Positions 42,955 to 51,295 of a DNA stretch of 64,000 nucleotides are shown one piece after another. The notes below the pieces were generated by a model that made no database searches, was not told where the DNA came from, and saw nothing but the letters and a program-made list of their open reading frames with translations. Positions within the stretch are counted from its first letter, which is position 1. The number at the start of each line of letters is the position of its first letter. The DNA comes from Rothia kristinae NBRC 15354. Its GTDB lineage: Bacteria; Actinomycetota; Actinomycetes; Actinomycetales; Micrococcaceae. The stretch spans positions 124,001-188,000 of the forward strand of contig NZ_BCSM01000003.1 of assembly GCF_001570865.1 (NCBI RefSeq), given 5' to 3'. A program made the position numbers and the translations under genes.

Positions 42955-44130
42955 TTGACACGACCGAAGGTCCTACTGATCGAGCCCAATCCGGTCTTCG
43001 TCGTCGAGGGGAGACTCTGGGCTCCGCGGAAGTCGCTGGAGAACCAGGACCTCTTCTCCCGCCGTCTGCTCCAGCTCGGGAGTTCCCTGCGCATCGGAGG
43101 ACTGCTCGTCCGGCCGGCAGCTCCTGAGGAGCTTCCCGTCGGCTATGCAGCCGTCGAGGATTTCCTCAGCGAGCGCAGCGTCATCCCCGAGTCCCTCACC
43201 CCTGAACTGGTGCGCAGGGATTCCCCGGATGTCATCTGGATGCTCAGCATCCGCAGGACCTCCTGGCTGACGAAATTGGGCATTCCGACGTATCAGATGA
43301 CCGAGGTGCTGCTGAGTGTGCGCATGGATCTGGCTCGCGCATCCGGTGGTTCCCGCGCGGATCTCCTGCGCAGCGCGATCGGGTTGCGTCGTGACGAGCT
43401 GCTCCTGCGCCGTCGGCTCCGTCGAGCCGCCGGCGTCGAATTCAACGGGGTCGCGGCCCGAGATGCCTACGCGTCGCTGAATCCGCGTCATCTCACGTTC
43501 TACGATCACCGGATCTACCAGGCGGATCTGGATGTCCTGAGCGCCTCCACCCAGCCTCCGAATACCTCCCCTCGTCTACCGGACGCTCGGATGAGCATCG
43601 CGTTCTCCGGTCGGCTGGAGCCCTTCAAGGGAGCCCAGCTGCTTCCGGAGATCGCCCGTCACCTGCAGGACCTGACTCCCGGGACCGTGCTCCATGTGCT
43701 CGGGACGGGGGCGCTGGAACAGAGCATCCGCACGCAGGCCCCGGCGAACCTCGTCATCCATGGGTTCCTCGACATGGATGAGTGGAAGCAGTTCGTCCGG
43801 GATTCGGTGGACATCGTCATCTTCCCCCATCTCCAGGGGGATCCCTCCTGCACGTACTTCGAAGCTCTCGGGTGCGGAGCCGCGATCGGCGGATTCGACA
43901 ATGAGACCCTGACGCCGCTGGTGCGGGAGCACGCGGTGGGATGGACCGCGCCTCGGGGCGACGCTCGAGGATTGGTTGAGCACATCGCCGCCGTCCAGCG
44001 GAACCCGCATGACCTGATCACGGCCAGACGGCGGGCTGCCCGTTTCATGGCGAACCGGTCCGTAGAGCAGACGGCGCGGCAGCGGGTGGATCACCTCGTC
44101 TCCTGCCTAGCGGCTGTCTCCGCGAGCTGA
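42955..44130 (+). CDS. Orphan family 4 glycosyltransferase
   Basis: GT-B transferase of 391 residues with MSIAFSGRLEPFKGAQLLPEIARHL, VIHGFLDMDEWKQFVRDSVDIVIFPHLQGDPSCTYFEALGCGAAIGG (including an E-x-L-G-C-G donor motif). It starts at TTG 42955 with a GGAG site and is the only gene here with no functional link to its neighbours (ABC-F and ksgA). Its codons use A and T in third positions more often than theirs, suggesting acquisition by horizontal transfer. It is convergent with ksgA. Confidence 0.78.
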   Translation: MTRPKVLLIEPNPVFVVEGRLWAPRKSLENQDLFSRRLLQLGSSLRIGGLLVRPAAPEELPVGYAAVEDFLSERSVIPESLTPELVRRDSPDVIWMLSIRRTSWLTKLGIPTYQMTEVLLSVRMDLARASGGSRADLLRSAIGLRRDELLLRRRLRRAAGVEFNGVAARDAYASLNPRHLTFYDHRIYQADLDVLSASTQPPNTSPRLPDARMSIAFSGRLEPFKGAQLLPEIARHLQDLTPGTVLHVLGTGALEQSIRTQAPANLVIHGFLDMDEWKQFVRDSVDIVIFPHLQGDPSCTYFEALGCGAAIGGFDNETLTPLVREHAVGWTAPRGDARGLVEHIAAVQRNPHDLITARRRAARFMANRSVEQTARQRVDHLVSCLAAVSAS

Positions 44131-44201
44131 TCTGAGACTTCCGGATCGTCGGCTCATGAGCTTCGGAAACACTCCGGATGAGCGCCACCTCTCTCTTCTG
44201 G

Positions 44202-45053
44202 TCAGCAGCGCCCCGCCCGGGCGATGCCGATGAAGCCCTCGATGCCCAGCCGCTCTCCCCGCAGGGTCGGGTCGATGCCGGCCGCGGTCAGGATCTCCCC
44301 CGCCCGCCCCGCCGAACCGGCCCAGCCGGCCAGGGCCGCGCGCAGGGTCTTGCGACGCTGGGCGAAGGCGGCGTCGATCACCGCGAAGACCTCCCGGCGG
44401 GTCACGTCCTCCGCCAGGGGCCGCTCGTAGCGGCGGAAGGCCACCAGGCCGGAGCGGATCTTGGGCGCCGGCCAGAACACGTTGGTGCCGATGACCCCCG
44501 CCTTGGAAACCTCCCCGAACCAGCGGGCCTTGACCGATGGCACTCCGTAGACCTTGGAGCCGGGAGCGGCGGCCAGCCGGTCGGCCACCTCGTCCTGGAC
44601 CATGACCAGCCCGTGGGTGATGCTCGGGAACTGGGCGAGCAGGTGCAGCAGCACCGGCACGGCCACGTTGTACGGGAGATTGGCCACCAGCGCATCGGGT
44701 TGTGCGGGCAGCTCGGTGACGGTCAGGGCATCATGCAGCACGACGTCGAGCCGATCCGCGCTCTCGGGGCGGAAGCGGCGCACCGTCTCCGGCAGCTGGG
44801 CGGCCAGCGGCGGGTCGATCTCCACGGCGACCACGCGCGCCGCGGCATCCAGCAGCCCCAGGGTCAGCGAGCCGAGCCCCGGGCCGACCTCCAGCACGAC
44901 CTCTCCCGCGTCCACCCGTGCTGTGGTGACGATCCGTCGGATGGTGTTGGCGTCGATGACGAAGTTCTGGCCCAGCGTCTTGGTCGGCTGGATGCCTGCG
45001 CGTGCGGCCATTTGGCGGATCTCGGCGGGGCCCAGGAGGGGTGCGGTGCTCAC
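44202..45053 (-). CDS. ksgA: 16S rRNA dimethyladenosine transferase
   Basis: Methylates two adjacent adenines near the 3' end of 16S rRNA during ribosome maturation; 283 residues. Seen are [12 protein letters not shown], the SAM motif [24 protein letters not shown], and [15 protein letters not shown], which holds the catalytic N-L-P-Y. GTG 45053 is chosen because TAGAAT lies exactly 7 bases upstream, implying a leaderless message. The gene is flanked on both sides by glycosyltransferase genes of lower GC content. Confidence 0.96.
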   Translation of the reverse strand: MSTAPLLGPAEIRQMAARAGIQPTKTLGQNFVIDANTIRRIVTTARVDAGEVVLEVGPGLGSLTLGLLDAAARVVAVEIDPPLAAQLPETVRRFRPESADRLDVVLHDALTVTELPAQPDALVANLPYNVAVPVLLHLLAQFPSITHGLVMVQDEVADRLAAAPGSKVYGVPSVKARWFGEVSKAGVIGTNVFWPAPKIRSGLVAFRRYERPLAEDVTRREVFAVIDAAFAQRRKTLRAALAGWAGSAGRAGEILTAAGIDPTLRGERLGIEGFIGIARAGRC

Positions 45054-45060
45054 CCGGGGG

Positions 45061-45066
45061 ATTCTA
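45061..45066 (-). promoter_or_regulatory. -10 element of leaderless ksgA promoter
   Basis: TAGAAT on the minus strand, 7 bases before the ksgA GTG. Confidence 0.6.
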
Positions 45067-45121
45067 CCGAGCGGACGCGCAGAACCGATCATGGATGCCA
45101 CCGGCGTGAGAGACTGACCCC

Positions 45122-46189
45122 ATGAAGATCGTAGGACTATTCGATCATGGAGGCGTCCGACGCCGGCAGAATCGTGTAGCTGCAGACCGACGGATCGCAG
45201 GTCCATACCGCGTGGACCTGCTGATGGAGCACGGAATCGATCTGATACCGGTGCCTCCGGCCAAACACCCGTGGCATTGCAAAGCGCGTGATGTGATCGA
45301 GCATCGGACGGGCACACGCGTGGACCTCGCGGTGCGCTCCGCACCGAGGATTCTGGGAGCCGAAGGGGTGTTGGCGCTCTTGGAGGACAAAGCCGTCCTC
45401 CCAGGGAAACTGAGACGACTCGGGATTCCTCCCTATCACCGCGTGCCTCTGACAACCGTGAGTTGCTGGTGGGCGGAGGAGCTTCGCCACGGCTCCCCCG
45501 AGCGGGTCCGCGCGATCCGCACCGCCCTGCGTGGAATCGATGACGCGATCTGCTTCAGCCGCAACCAGCGCTCGATCTTCGCGGCCGCGGGGATGCCCGA
45601 GGACCGAATCCATCCCGTCCGCTTCGGCGTCGACCCGGACTACTACTGCCCTGGAGAAGGGACCAGAGACTTCGACGTCGTCGCCATGGGCATCGACCGC
45701 GGCAGAGACTACGAGACGCTGCTGGACGCCGCTCGGCGACTTCCGGATACCCGTTTCGACATCTTCACCCAACCCGGCCGTGTGTTGGACCCGCCGCCGA
45801 ATGTGATGATTCATGGGCCGGTCTCCATGGAGCAGCATCGAGACAATCTGCGGTCTGCCCGATTGGTCGTGGTTCCCACCCATGCTCTGGCATATCCGAC
45901 GGGTCAGAGCGTGCTCTTGGAGGCCATGGCCTGCGGAGCGTCGGTAGCGGCCACCGCCACCGCTGCTATGGAGGAGTATCTCCAGGATGGACACAGCAAC
46001 CTGGCCCTGCCCGCGGGTGACCCCGTCGGCGTCGCCAAGGTCATCGAACGTGCTCTAGGGGACGAGGCTCAACGCAGGCGCATCGGCCGAGCTGCACGCC
46101 ATCGGGTTCTGGATTCCTTCACCTTCCAACAGCTGTGGGCCGCCGTCGCGGACATCCTCCGGGAGGCTGCTGTCCGGCCTCGTTTCTGA
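45122..46189 (+). CDS. Orphan family 4-like glycosyltransferase
   Basis: Protein of 355 residues. The donor half has [93 protein letters not shown], which matches family 4 transferases (the VLLEAMACG loop). The N-terminal half is unusual and poorly recognisable. Codon use is clearly less GC-rich than ksgA and tatD. The ATG lies only 69 bases from the divergent ksgA start; no ribosome-binding site is evident (GAGACT six bases upstream could be a poor -10). The substrate is unknown. Confidence 0.7.
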   Translation: MKIVGLFDHGGVRRRQNRVAADRRIAGPYRVDLLMEHGIDLIPVPPAKHPWHCKARDVIEHRTGTRVDLAVRSAPRILGAEGVLALLEDKAVLPGKLRRLGIPPYHRVPLTTVSCWWAEELRHGSPERVRAIRTALRGIDDAICFSRNQRSIFAAAGMPEDRIHPVRFGVDPDYYCPGEGTRDFDVVAMGIDRGRDYETLLDAARRLPDTRFDIFTQPGRVLDPPPNVMIHGPVSMEQHRDNLRSARLVVVPTHALAYPTGQSVLLEAMACGASVAATATAAMEEYLQDGHSNLALPAGDPVGVAKVIERALGDEAQRRRIGRAARHRVLDSFTFQQLWAAVADILREAAVRPRF

Positions 46190-46205
46190 TGTGGGCCCGA
46201 AGCTC

Positions 46206-47231
46206 TCACTCCCAAGAGCCGTACACGGCCTGGGCGTTGTCCCGGATCCGGGTGCACAGCTCCGCCAGGTGCATCCCCAGCCGTTCGGCCATCCACCGCA
46301 CCGTGTACACGGTCATGTAGGAGGCGTTGGGCCGCCCCCGGAACGGGTGCGGAGTGAGGAAGGGCGCATCGGTCTCGGCGAGGATCAGGTCCGGGCGGGC
46401 CATGTCCAGGGAGGCCTGCACCGCATGGGAGTTCTTGAAGGTCACGGTCCCGGCGAAGGACATGTACCAGCCGCGCTCATTGCAGATCGCCGCCAGCTCC
46501 GGACCGCCGGAGTAGCAGTGGAACACGGTCCGCTCCGGAGCCCCCTCCTCCTCGAGGATGCGCACCACGTCCTCGTGGGCGTCCCGGTCGTGGATCTGCA
46601 GGGCTAAGCCGTGCTCCTCGGCCAGGCGGATGTGCCGGCGGAAGCTCTCCTGCTGCGCGTCCCGCCCGGACTCGTCCGTGCGGAAGTAGTCCAGCCCCGT
46701 CTCCCCGATCGCGCGCACGCGGGGGCGCTGCGCCATCTCGTCCAGCGCCGCCATCGCCGCCTCGAAGGTCCCCTCCGCGATCAGCCCCGGGGCCTCATTC
46801 GGGTGGATCGCGACCGCGGCCAGCACTCTCGGATCGGCCTCGGCGGCGGCGACGGCGTAAGCGGAGGAGGGCAGGTCGCAGCCGACCTGCACGATCCCCC
46901 CGATGCCCACGGCCTCCCCCGTGTCCAGCGCGTCCTTCGCGGTGACGGCGGTGTCCCCGTCCAGCAGATCCATGTGGGTGTGGTCATCCACGATGGGGAC
47001 GGGCAGCGGCTCGGGGGCCGGCGGGAACTCCAGGTTGCGCCTGCGCCCGCCGTCTCCCTCGGTGCCGCGGCGGCGGGTGCCCTCTCCCGAGGGCTCCCCG
47101 GCGACGTCGTAGTTCTCCGCTCGGTAGGCCGGGGGCACCTCCCCGGGAAGCACCTCCGGGGCGGCATCTCCGGCCCACAGGCTGCCACTGAGCCGCTCGG
47201 CCTCCGGCATGAGCGTCGTCCAGTCCGTCAT
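46206..47231 (-). CDS. tatD: TatD family metal-dependent hydrolase
   Basis: Metal-dependent DNase-like hydrolase of 341 residues (TIM barrel). IVDDHTHMDLLDGD has the His-x-His metal site, AAVAIHPNEAP, AIGETGLDYFRT with the conserved Glu, and LALQIHDRDAHEDVV and FHCYSGG supply further ligands; LILAETDAPFLTP is the final conserved Asp. About 78 N-terminal residues before the first motif are Pro/Gly/Glu-rich and not part of the barrel. ATG 47231 has a GAGGAG site and begins 9 bases after the rsmI stop, so the two form an operon. Confidence 0.9.
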   Translation of the reverse strand: MTDWTTLMPEAERLSGSLWAGDAAPEVLPGEVPPAYRAENYDVAGEPSGEGTRRRGTEGDGGRRRNLEFPPAPEPLPVPIVDDHTHMDLLDGDTAVTAKDALDTGEAVGIGGIVQVGCDLPSSAYAVAAAEADPRVLAAVAIHPNEAPGLIAEGTFEAAMAALDEMAQRPRVRAIGETGLDYFRTDESGRDAQQESFRRHIRLAEEHGLALQIHDRDAHEDVVRILEEEGAPERTVFHCYSGGPELAAICNERGWYMSFAGTVTFKNSHAVQASLDMARPDLILAETDAPFLTPHPFRGRPNASYMTVYTVRWMAERLGMHLAELCTRIRDNAQAVYGSWE

Positions 47232-47240
47232 CACGGCTCC

Positions 47241-48158
47241 TCAGTCCTCCCGTCGCCGCGCCAGCACGGCCTCGTACAGCTCCCTCTTGCCCACCCGGTG
47301 CGCCTCGGCCACCTGGGCGGCAGCCTGCTTGAGCCGCAGGCCCTCGGCCACCAGGGCCTCCACCTCCCCGGTGAGGTCCGCGGCCTCCTCCGGCTCCGGT
47401 TCCGGGGCCCCGGCCACCACGACGGCGATCTCCCCGCGCACCTGGCCCTCCTGGGCCCAGGCCAGCAGCTCGCCCAGCGTCGCCCGCCGGACCTCCTCGT
47501 GGACCTTGGTCAGCTCCCGGGCCACCACGGCCCGGCGCTCGGGGCCGAAGGCTCCCGCCAGCGCCTCCAGCATCGCGGCCAGCCGGTGCGGCGCCTCATA
47601 GAAGACGAGGGTGCGCCGCTCCCCGGCCAGCTCGGCCAACCGGGTGCGCCGCTCGGAGGCCTTCCGCGGGATGAACCCCTCGAAGGCGAAGCGGTCGGTG
47701 GGCAGGCCGGAGACCGCGAGCGCGGCCAGCACCGCGGAGGGTCCGGGCAGGCAGGTCACCGGCAGGTCCTCCGCCGCGGCGCGCTCCACCACCCGGAAGC
47801 CGGGGTCGGAGACGGTGGGCATCCCGGCATCGGAGATCAACAGCACGGTGGATCCGCGGCGCACGGCCTCGAGGAGTTCCTCGGCGCGCTGGCCCTCGTT
47901 GTGGTCGTGGTTGGTCACGATGCGCCCGCGGGTGCTCACCCCGAGCCCCGCGGTGAGGGTGCGCAGGCGCCGGGTGTCCTCCACCGCGATCACGTCTGCG
48001 CTCTCCAGGTGCGCCCGCAGGCGCGGGGAGGCGTCCTCCAGGTTGCCGATGGGCGTGGCGGCCAGGATGAGCAGGCCCTCGGAGTGCGGGGAGCTCACCG
48101 GTTCCGTGGGATCCGGGGTCTCCGGGGACTGGGCGGGGGTGCTGGGCGGACGGGTCAC
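47241..48158 (-). CDS. rsmI: 16S rRNA (cytidine1402-2'-O)-methyltransferase
   Basis: Ribose methyltransferase of 305 residues in the tetrapyrrole-methylase fold. ILAATPIGNLEDASPRLRAHLESADVIAVEDTRR, VLLISDAGMPTVSDPGFRVVERA, CLPGPSAVLAALAVSGLPTDRFAFEGFIPRK and VFYEAPHRL are all diagnostic. GTG 48158 is placed by the TAGGCT hexamer six bases upstream (leaderless type). The order rsmI-tatD on one strand is common in actinobacteria. Confidence 0.95.
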   Translation of the reverse strand: MTRPPSTPAQSPETPDPTEPVSSPHSEGLLILAATPIGNLEDASPRLRAHLESADVIAVEDTRRLRTLTAGLGVSTRGRIVTNHDHNEGQRAEELLEAVRRGSTVLLISDAGMPTVSDPGFRVVERAAAEDLPVTCLPGPSAVLAALAVSGLPTDRFAFEGFIPRKASERRTRLAELAGERRTLVFYEAPHRLAAMLEALAGAFGPERRAVVARELTKVHEEVRRATLGELLAWAQEGQVRGEIAVVVAGAPEPEPEEAADLTGEVEALVAEGLRLKQAAAQVAEAHRVGKRELYEAVLARRRED

Positions 48159-48164
48159 CGTCCC

Positions 48165-48170
48165 AGCCTA
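48165..48170 (-). promoter_or_regulatory. -10 element of leaderless rsmI promoter
   Basis: TAGGCT on the minus strand, 6 bases before the rsmI GTG. Confidence 0.5.
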
Positions 48171-49289
48171 GCCATCCGCGGCGGCCCCGCGCGTCGCGGC
48201 GTCGTCGTCGCGGGCCGCGCGGGTGGCGGCCAGGCGCCGTTCCAGGACGACGGCGGCGGCGACCACGAGGAACCCGAGCACGCCCACCAGCAGAGCGGCT
48301 CCGGCGGCCTCCCCGACCGGCTGCAGCGCCCCGGTCTCGGACTGCCAGGGCCACAGCCCGCGCAGCCCGCCGATCATGACCCCGGTCAGCACGGCCAGCG
48401 TGACCCGATGCCGGTGGGCCAGCAGCCACTCCAGACCCTTGACCACGGTGGCCAGCCCCAGCAGGGCCCCGAGGGCGAACAGCGTCAGATACCCCAGGTC
48501 CCGCTGGTTCACCGCAGCCAGGGTCGGCTGGTACATCCCGAAGGTCAGCAGCAGGAAGGACCCGGACAGGCCGGGCAGCACGAGGGCGCAGATCGCCACG
48601 GCCGCGGCCAGCACGATCACCCAGGGGGCGGGATCGGCCTCGCCCTGGCGCGGCAGGGACACCACGGCCCAGGTGGCCACGGCCCCGGCCGCCGCGGCCA
48701 GGACGTCTCGGGCCCGCCAGCGGCCCACCCGGGCGGCGGGCACCGCGGTGCAGGCCAGGACCATGCCGAAGAACGCCGCGGAGGTCAGCACCGGGTGGTC
48801 CTCCACCAGCCGGCCCATGACCCCGGCCATCACGACGACGGCCAGCGCCATCCCCAGGCCCACGGCCAGCAGCATCGGCCAGGCCACCTGACGCAGGTGA
48901 ACGCGCGCCTGTCGGCGGTGCTCGACGGCGCCGGCCCCGCGGGACAGCAGACCGAGCAGCGCGCAGCGGGCGGCGGAGACGAGGTGCCCGAGGGAGCCGA
49001 TGAGGCTCTCGTAGAGTCCGACGACCAGCGCCACGGTTCCCCCGGAGACGCCGGGGACGGTCTCCACGGCGCCGATCAGCCCGCCGCGCACCACATCCAG
49101 CAGCAGCCGAGCCGGCGTCGGGCGACCCGCGGACCGGGGAGACCGCCGTTCGGGGTCCTCGGGCCCGGTGGGCTGGAGGGTCTGTGCCTGGGTCGCCGGG
49201 GCTCCGACCGTCGGCGTCTGGGGGCGGGTCTGCGGGGAGTCGGCGGGGCGGGGGGTCTGGGAGCGATGAGTCATGGCGGGGTGCGTCAT
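48168..49289 (-). CDS. DUF368 membrane protein (PopT-type polyprenyl-phosphate transporter)
   Basis: Membrane protein of 373 residues with about nine to ten helices. RLLLDVVRGGLIGAVETVPGVSGGTVALVVGLYESLI near the N-terminus and ALVLPGLSGSFLLLTFGMYQPTLAAV are the two inverted conserved segments (P-G-V-S-G-G-T and P-G-L-S-G-S) of DUF368. In other bacteria DUF368 proteins have been identified as undecaprenyl-phosphate translocases that recycle the carrier lipid. That fits the many carrier-dependent genes nearby. The first 50 residues are polar and Pro/Thr-rich. The stop is adjacent to rsmI; the choice between ATG 49289 and 49274 is uncertain. Confidence 0.82.
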   Translation of the reverse strand: MTHPAMTHRSQTPRPADSPQTRPQTPTVGAPATQAQTLQPTGPEDPERRSPRSAGRPTPARLLLDVVRGGLIGAVETVPGVSGGTVALVVGLYESLIGSLGHLVSAARCALLGLLSRGAGAVEHRRQARVHLRQVAWPMLLAVGLGMALAVVVMAGVMGRLVEDHPVLTSAAFFGMVLACTAVPAARVGRWRARDVLAAAAGAVATWAVVSLPRQGEADPAPWVIVLAAAVAICALVLPGLSGSFLLLTFGMYQPTLAAVNQRDLGYLTLFALGALLGLATVVKGLEWLLAHRHRVTLAVLTGVMIGGLRGLWPWQSETGALQPVGEAAGAALLVGVLGFLVVAAAVVLERRLAATRAARDDDAATRGAAADG

Positions 49290-49380
49290 GGCCTTCTGTG
49301 CGGGCGCCGTCCGGCACCCCGGGGCCATGCGGCGCGCGGATACGGGAAGCGGACGGTGCGGGCGGGGCGGCGGCACCGGC

Positions 49381-49386
49381 TAGAGT
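49381..49386 (+). promoter_or_regulatory. Possible -10 for the ABC exporter operon
   Basis: TAGAGT about 140 bases before the ABC gene. A reading frame of 19 codons starts three bases after it (ATG 49389) and ends just at a GTG that could also start the transporter; whether this is meaningful is unknown. Confidence 0.3.
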
Positions 49387-49525
49387 GGATGGACCGCCGC
49401 GGGGTCGTCCCCGCATTCTTCCAGGTTTCGGGCTCCCGGGGTACGTGACGGTCTTCTCCTCTGGCATCGCGCCGGCCTCCGCCCCCACCTCGGGCCGGAT
49501 ACCCGCGTCCCGTCTTCCGCTTCCC

Positions 49526-51295
49526 GTGAGGATCTCCGTGCTCTTCCGCCTCCTGAGGACCCACGCCGCCCCGCACTGGCGGGTCATCCTGGCCGTGCTC
49601 GTGCTGCAGCTGGTGGCGGTGCTGGCCACCCTGTACCTGCCCAGCCTCAACGCCCAGATCATCGACCGCGGCGTCGCCACCGGGGACACCGCCTACATCT
49701 GGCGCACCGGCGGGTGGATGCTGCTGGTGGCCTTCGCGCAGATCATCGCCGCGATCACCGCCGTCTACTTCGCCGCGCGCACCGCGATGGGCCTGGGCCG
49801 GGACCTGCGCGCCGCGGTCTACGAGGCCGTGGACGGCTTCGGAGCTGAGGAGGTCTCCTCCTTCGGCGCCCCCACCCTGATCACCCGCGGCACCAACGAC
49901 GTCCAGCAGATCCAGATGCTGTTCCTGCTGATGCTCAGCTTCATGGTCAATCTCCCGCTGATGGTGGTGGGCGGCATCATCATGGCGGTGCGCGAGGATG
50001 CGGGCCTGTCCTGGCTGGTGTGGGCCTCCGCCCCGGTGGTGGTCATCATCATGGCCCTGCTGATCCGGCAGCTGATCCCGCTGTTCACCGTCATGCAGGA
50101 GCGCACCGACGACGTCAACGCGGTGCTGCGCGAGCAGATCATGGGCCTGCGGGTCATCCGCGCCTTCGTGCGGGAGGAGCACGAGACTCGCCGGTTCGCC
50201 GCGGCCAACGACGCCCTGACCGACGTCGCGGTGCGCATCGGGCGGATCTTCGTGCTCATGGGGCCGATCCTGATCGTGCTGATGCACGCCGCGGAGGCCG
50301 CGGTGCTGTGGTTCGGCGGACATCGGGCCGAGGCCGGGCAGGTGGAGGTCGGTTCGCTGACCGCGTTCCTGCAGTACCTGATGCAGATCCTCATGGCCGT
50401 GATGATGGCCTCCTTCATGGCGATGATGTTCCCGCGGGCCATCATCTGCGCCCGGCGCATCGGGCAGGTGCTGGACACCGTGCCGCGGGTGCGCGACGCC
50501 GAGACCACCCGCGTGCCGGAGCAGCGCCGCGGCGTCGTGGAGTTCCGGGACGTCTCCTTCGCCTACCCCGGGGCCGAGGCCCCCGTGCTGGAGGGGATCA
50601 GCTTCCGCGCTCAGCCGGGCACGACGACGGCGATCATCGGCGCCACCGGGGCCGGCAAGACCACCCTGCTGCACCTGATCCCGCGGCTGCACGACGCGAC
50701 CGAGGGCCAGGTGCTGCTGGACGGGGTGGACGTGCGCGAGCTGCCGGCGCAGCAGATCACCTCCCGGGTGGGCCTGGTCCCGCAGAAGCCGTACCTGTTC
50801 TCCGGGACGGTGGCCTCGACCCTGCGCTTCGGGGACCCCCAGGCCTCCGAGCAGCGGCTGTGGGAGGCCCTGGAGACCGCGCAGGCCGCGGATTTCGTGC
50901 GGGAGCGCTCCACCGGCTCAGGCGCGGAGGCGGCCACCGGGCTGGATTCGGCGATCGCGCAGGGCGGCACGGACGTCTCCGGCGGGCAGCGCCAGCGGCT
51001 GAGCATCGCCCGGGCCCTGGTCGCGGACCCCGCGGTGTACCTGTTCGACGACTCCTTCTCCGCCCTGGATGTGGCCACGGACCGGCGCCTGCGCGCGGCC
51101 CTGGCCCCGCGCACCCGGGACGCCAGCGTGATCGTGGTGGCCCAGCGCGTCTCTACCATCACCGAGGCGGACCAGATCCTGGTGCTGGAGGCCGGACGCA
51201 TCGTGGCCCGCGGCACCCACACCGAGCTGCTTGAGACCTCCCCCACCTACCGGGAGATCGTGCAGTCCCAGCTCTCCGCCGAGGAAGCCGTATGA
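49526..51295 (+). CDS. ABC exporter subunit, degenerate-site half
   Basis: Half-transporter of about 589 residues: six membrane helices (about 15-320) then an ATPase domain. Walker A is GATGAGKTT, the signature DVSGGQRQR and Walker B VYLFDDSFSALD. The residue after the Walker B Asp is Asp and not Glu, as in the degenerate site of heterodimeric exporters such as LmrC/TM287-type subunits. GTG 49526 is taken as start; GTG 49445 and 49538 are alternatives. The stop overlaps the partner's ATG. The substrate is unknown. Confidence 0.85.
   Translation: MRISVLFRLLRTHAAPHWRVILAVLVLQLVAVLATLYLPSLNAQIIDRGVATGDTAYIWRTGGWMLLVAFAQIIAAITAVYFAARTAMGLGRDLRAAVYEAVDGFGAEEVSSFGAPTLITRGTNDVQQIQMLFLLMLSFMVNLPLMVVGGIIMAVREDAGLSWLVWASAPVVVIIMALLIRQLIPLFTVMQERTDDVNAVLREQIMGLRVIRAFVREEHETRRFAAANDALTDVAVRIGRIFVLMGPILIVLMHAAEAAVLWFGGHRAEAGQVEVGSLTAFLQYLMQILMAVMMASFMAMMFPRAIICARRIGQVLDTVPRVRDAETTRVPEQRRGVVEFRDVSFAYPGAEAPVLEGISFRAQPGTTTAIIGATGAGKTTLLHLIPRLHDATEGQVLLDGVDVRELPAQQITSRVGLVPQKPYLFSGTVASTLRFGDPQASEQRLWEALETAQAADFVRERSTGSGAEAATGLDSAIAQGGTDVSGGQRQRLSIARALVADPAVYLFDDSFSALDVATDRRLRAALAPRTRDASVIVVAQRVSTITEADQILVLEAGRIVARGTHTELLETSPTYREIVQSQLSAEEAV

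Noticed and set aside
41069-42961. Open frame of about 630 codons antisense to the ABC-F gene
   Set aside because: Shadow frame; ABC-F motifs on the plus strand are complete.
46611-49448. Open frame of 945 codons on the plus strand
   Set aside because: Antisense shadow of tatD, rsmI and the PopT-like gene; low-complexity Gly/Arg/His/Gln composition, no domains.
49389-49448. 19-codon reading frame upstream of the ABC exporter
   Set aside because: It could be a leader peptide, but it has no ribosome-binding site and starts too close to the -10 hexamer; not enough support.
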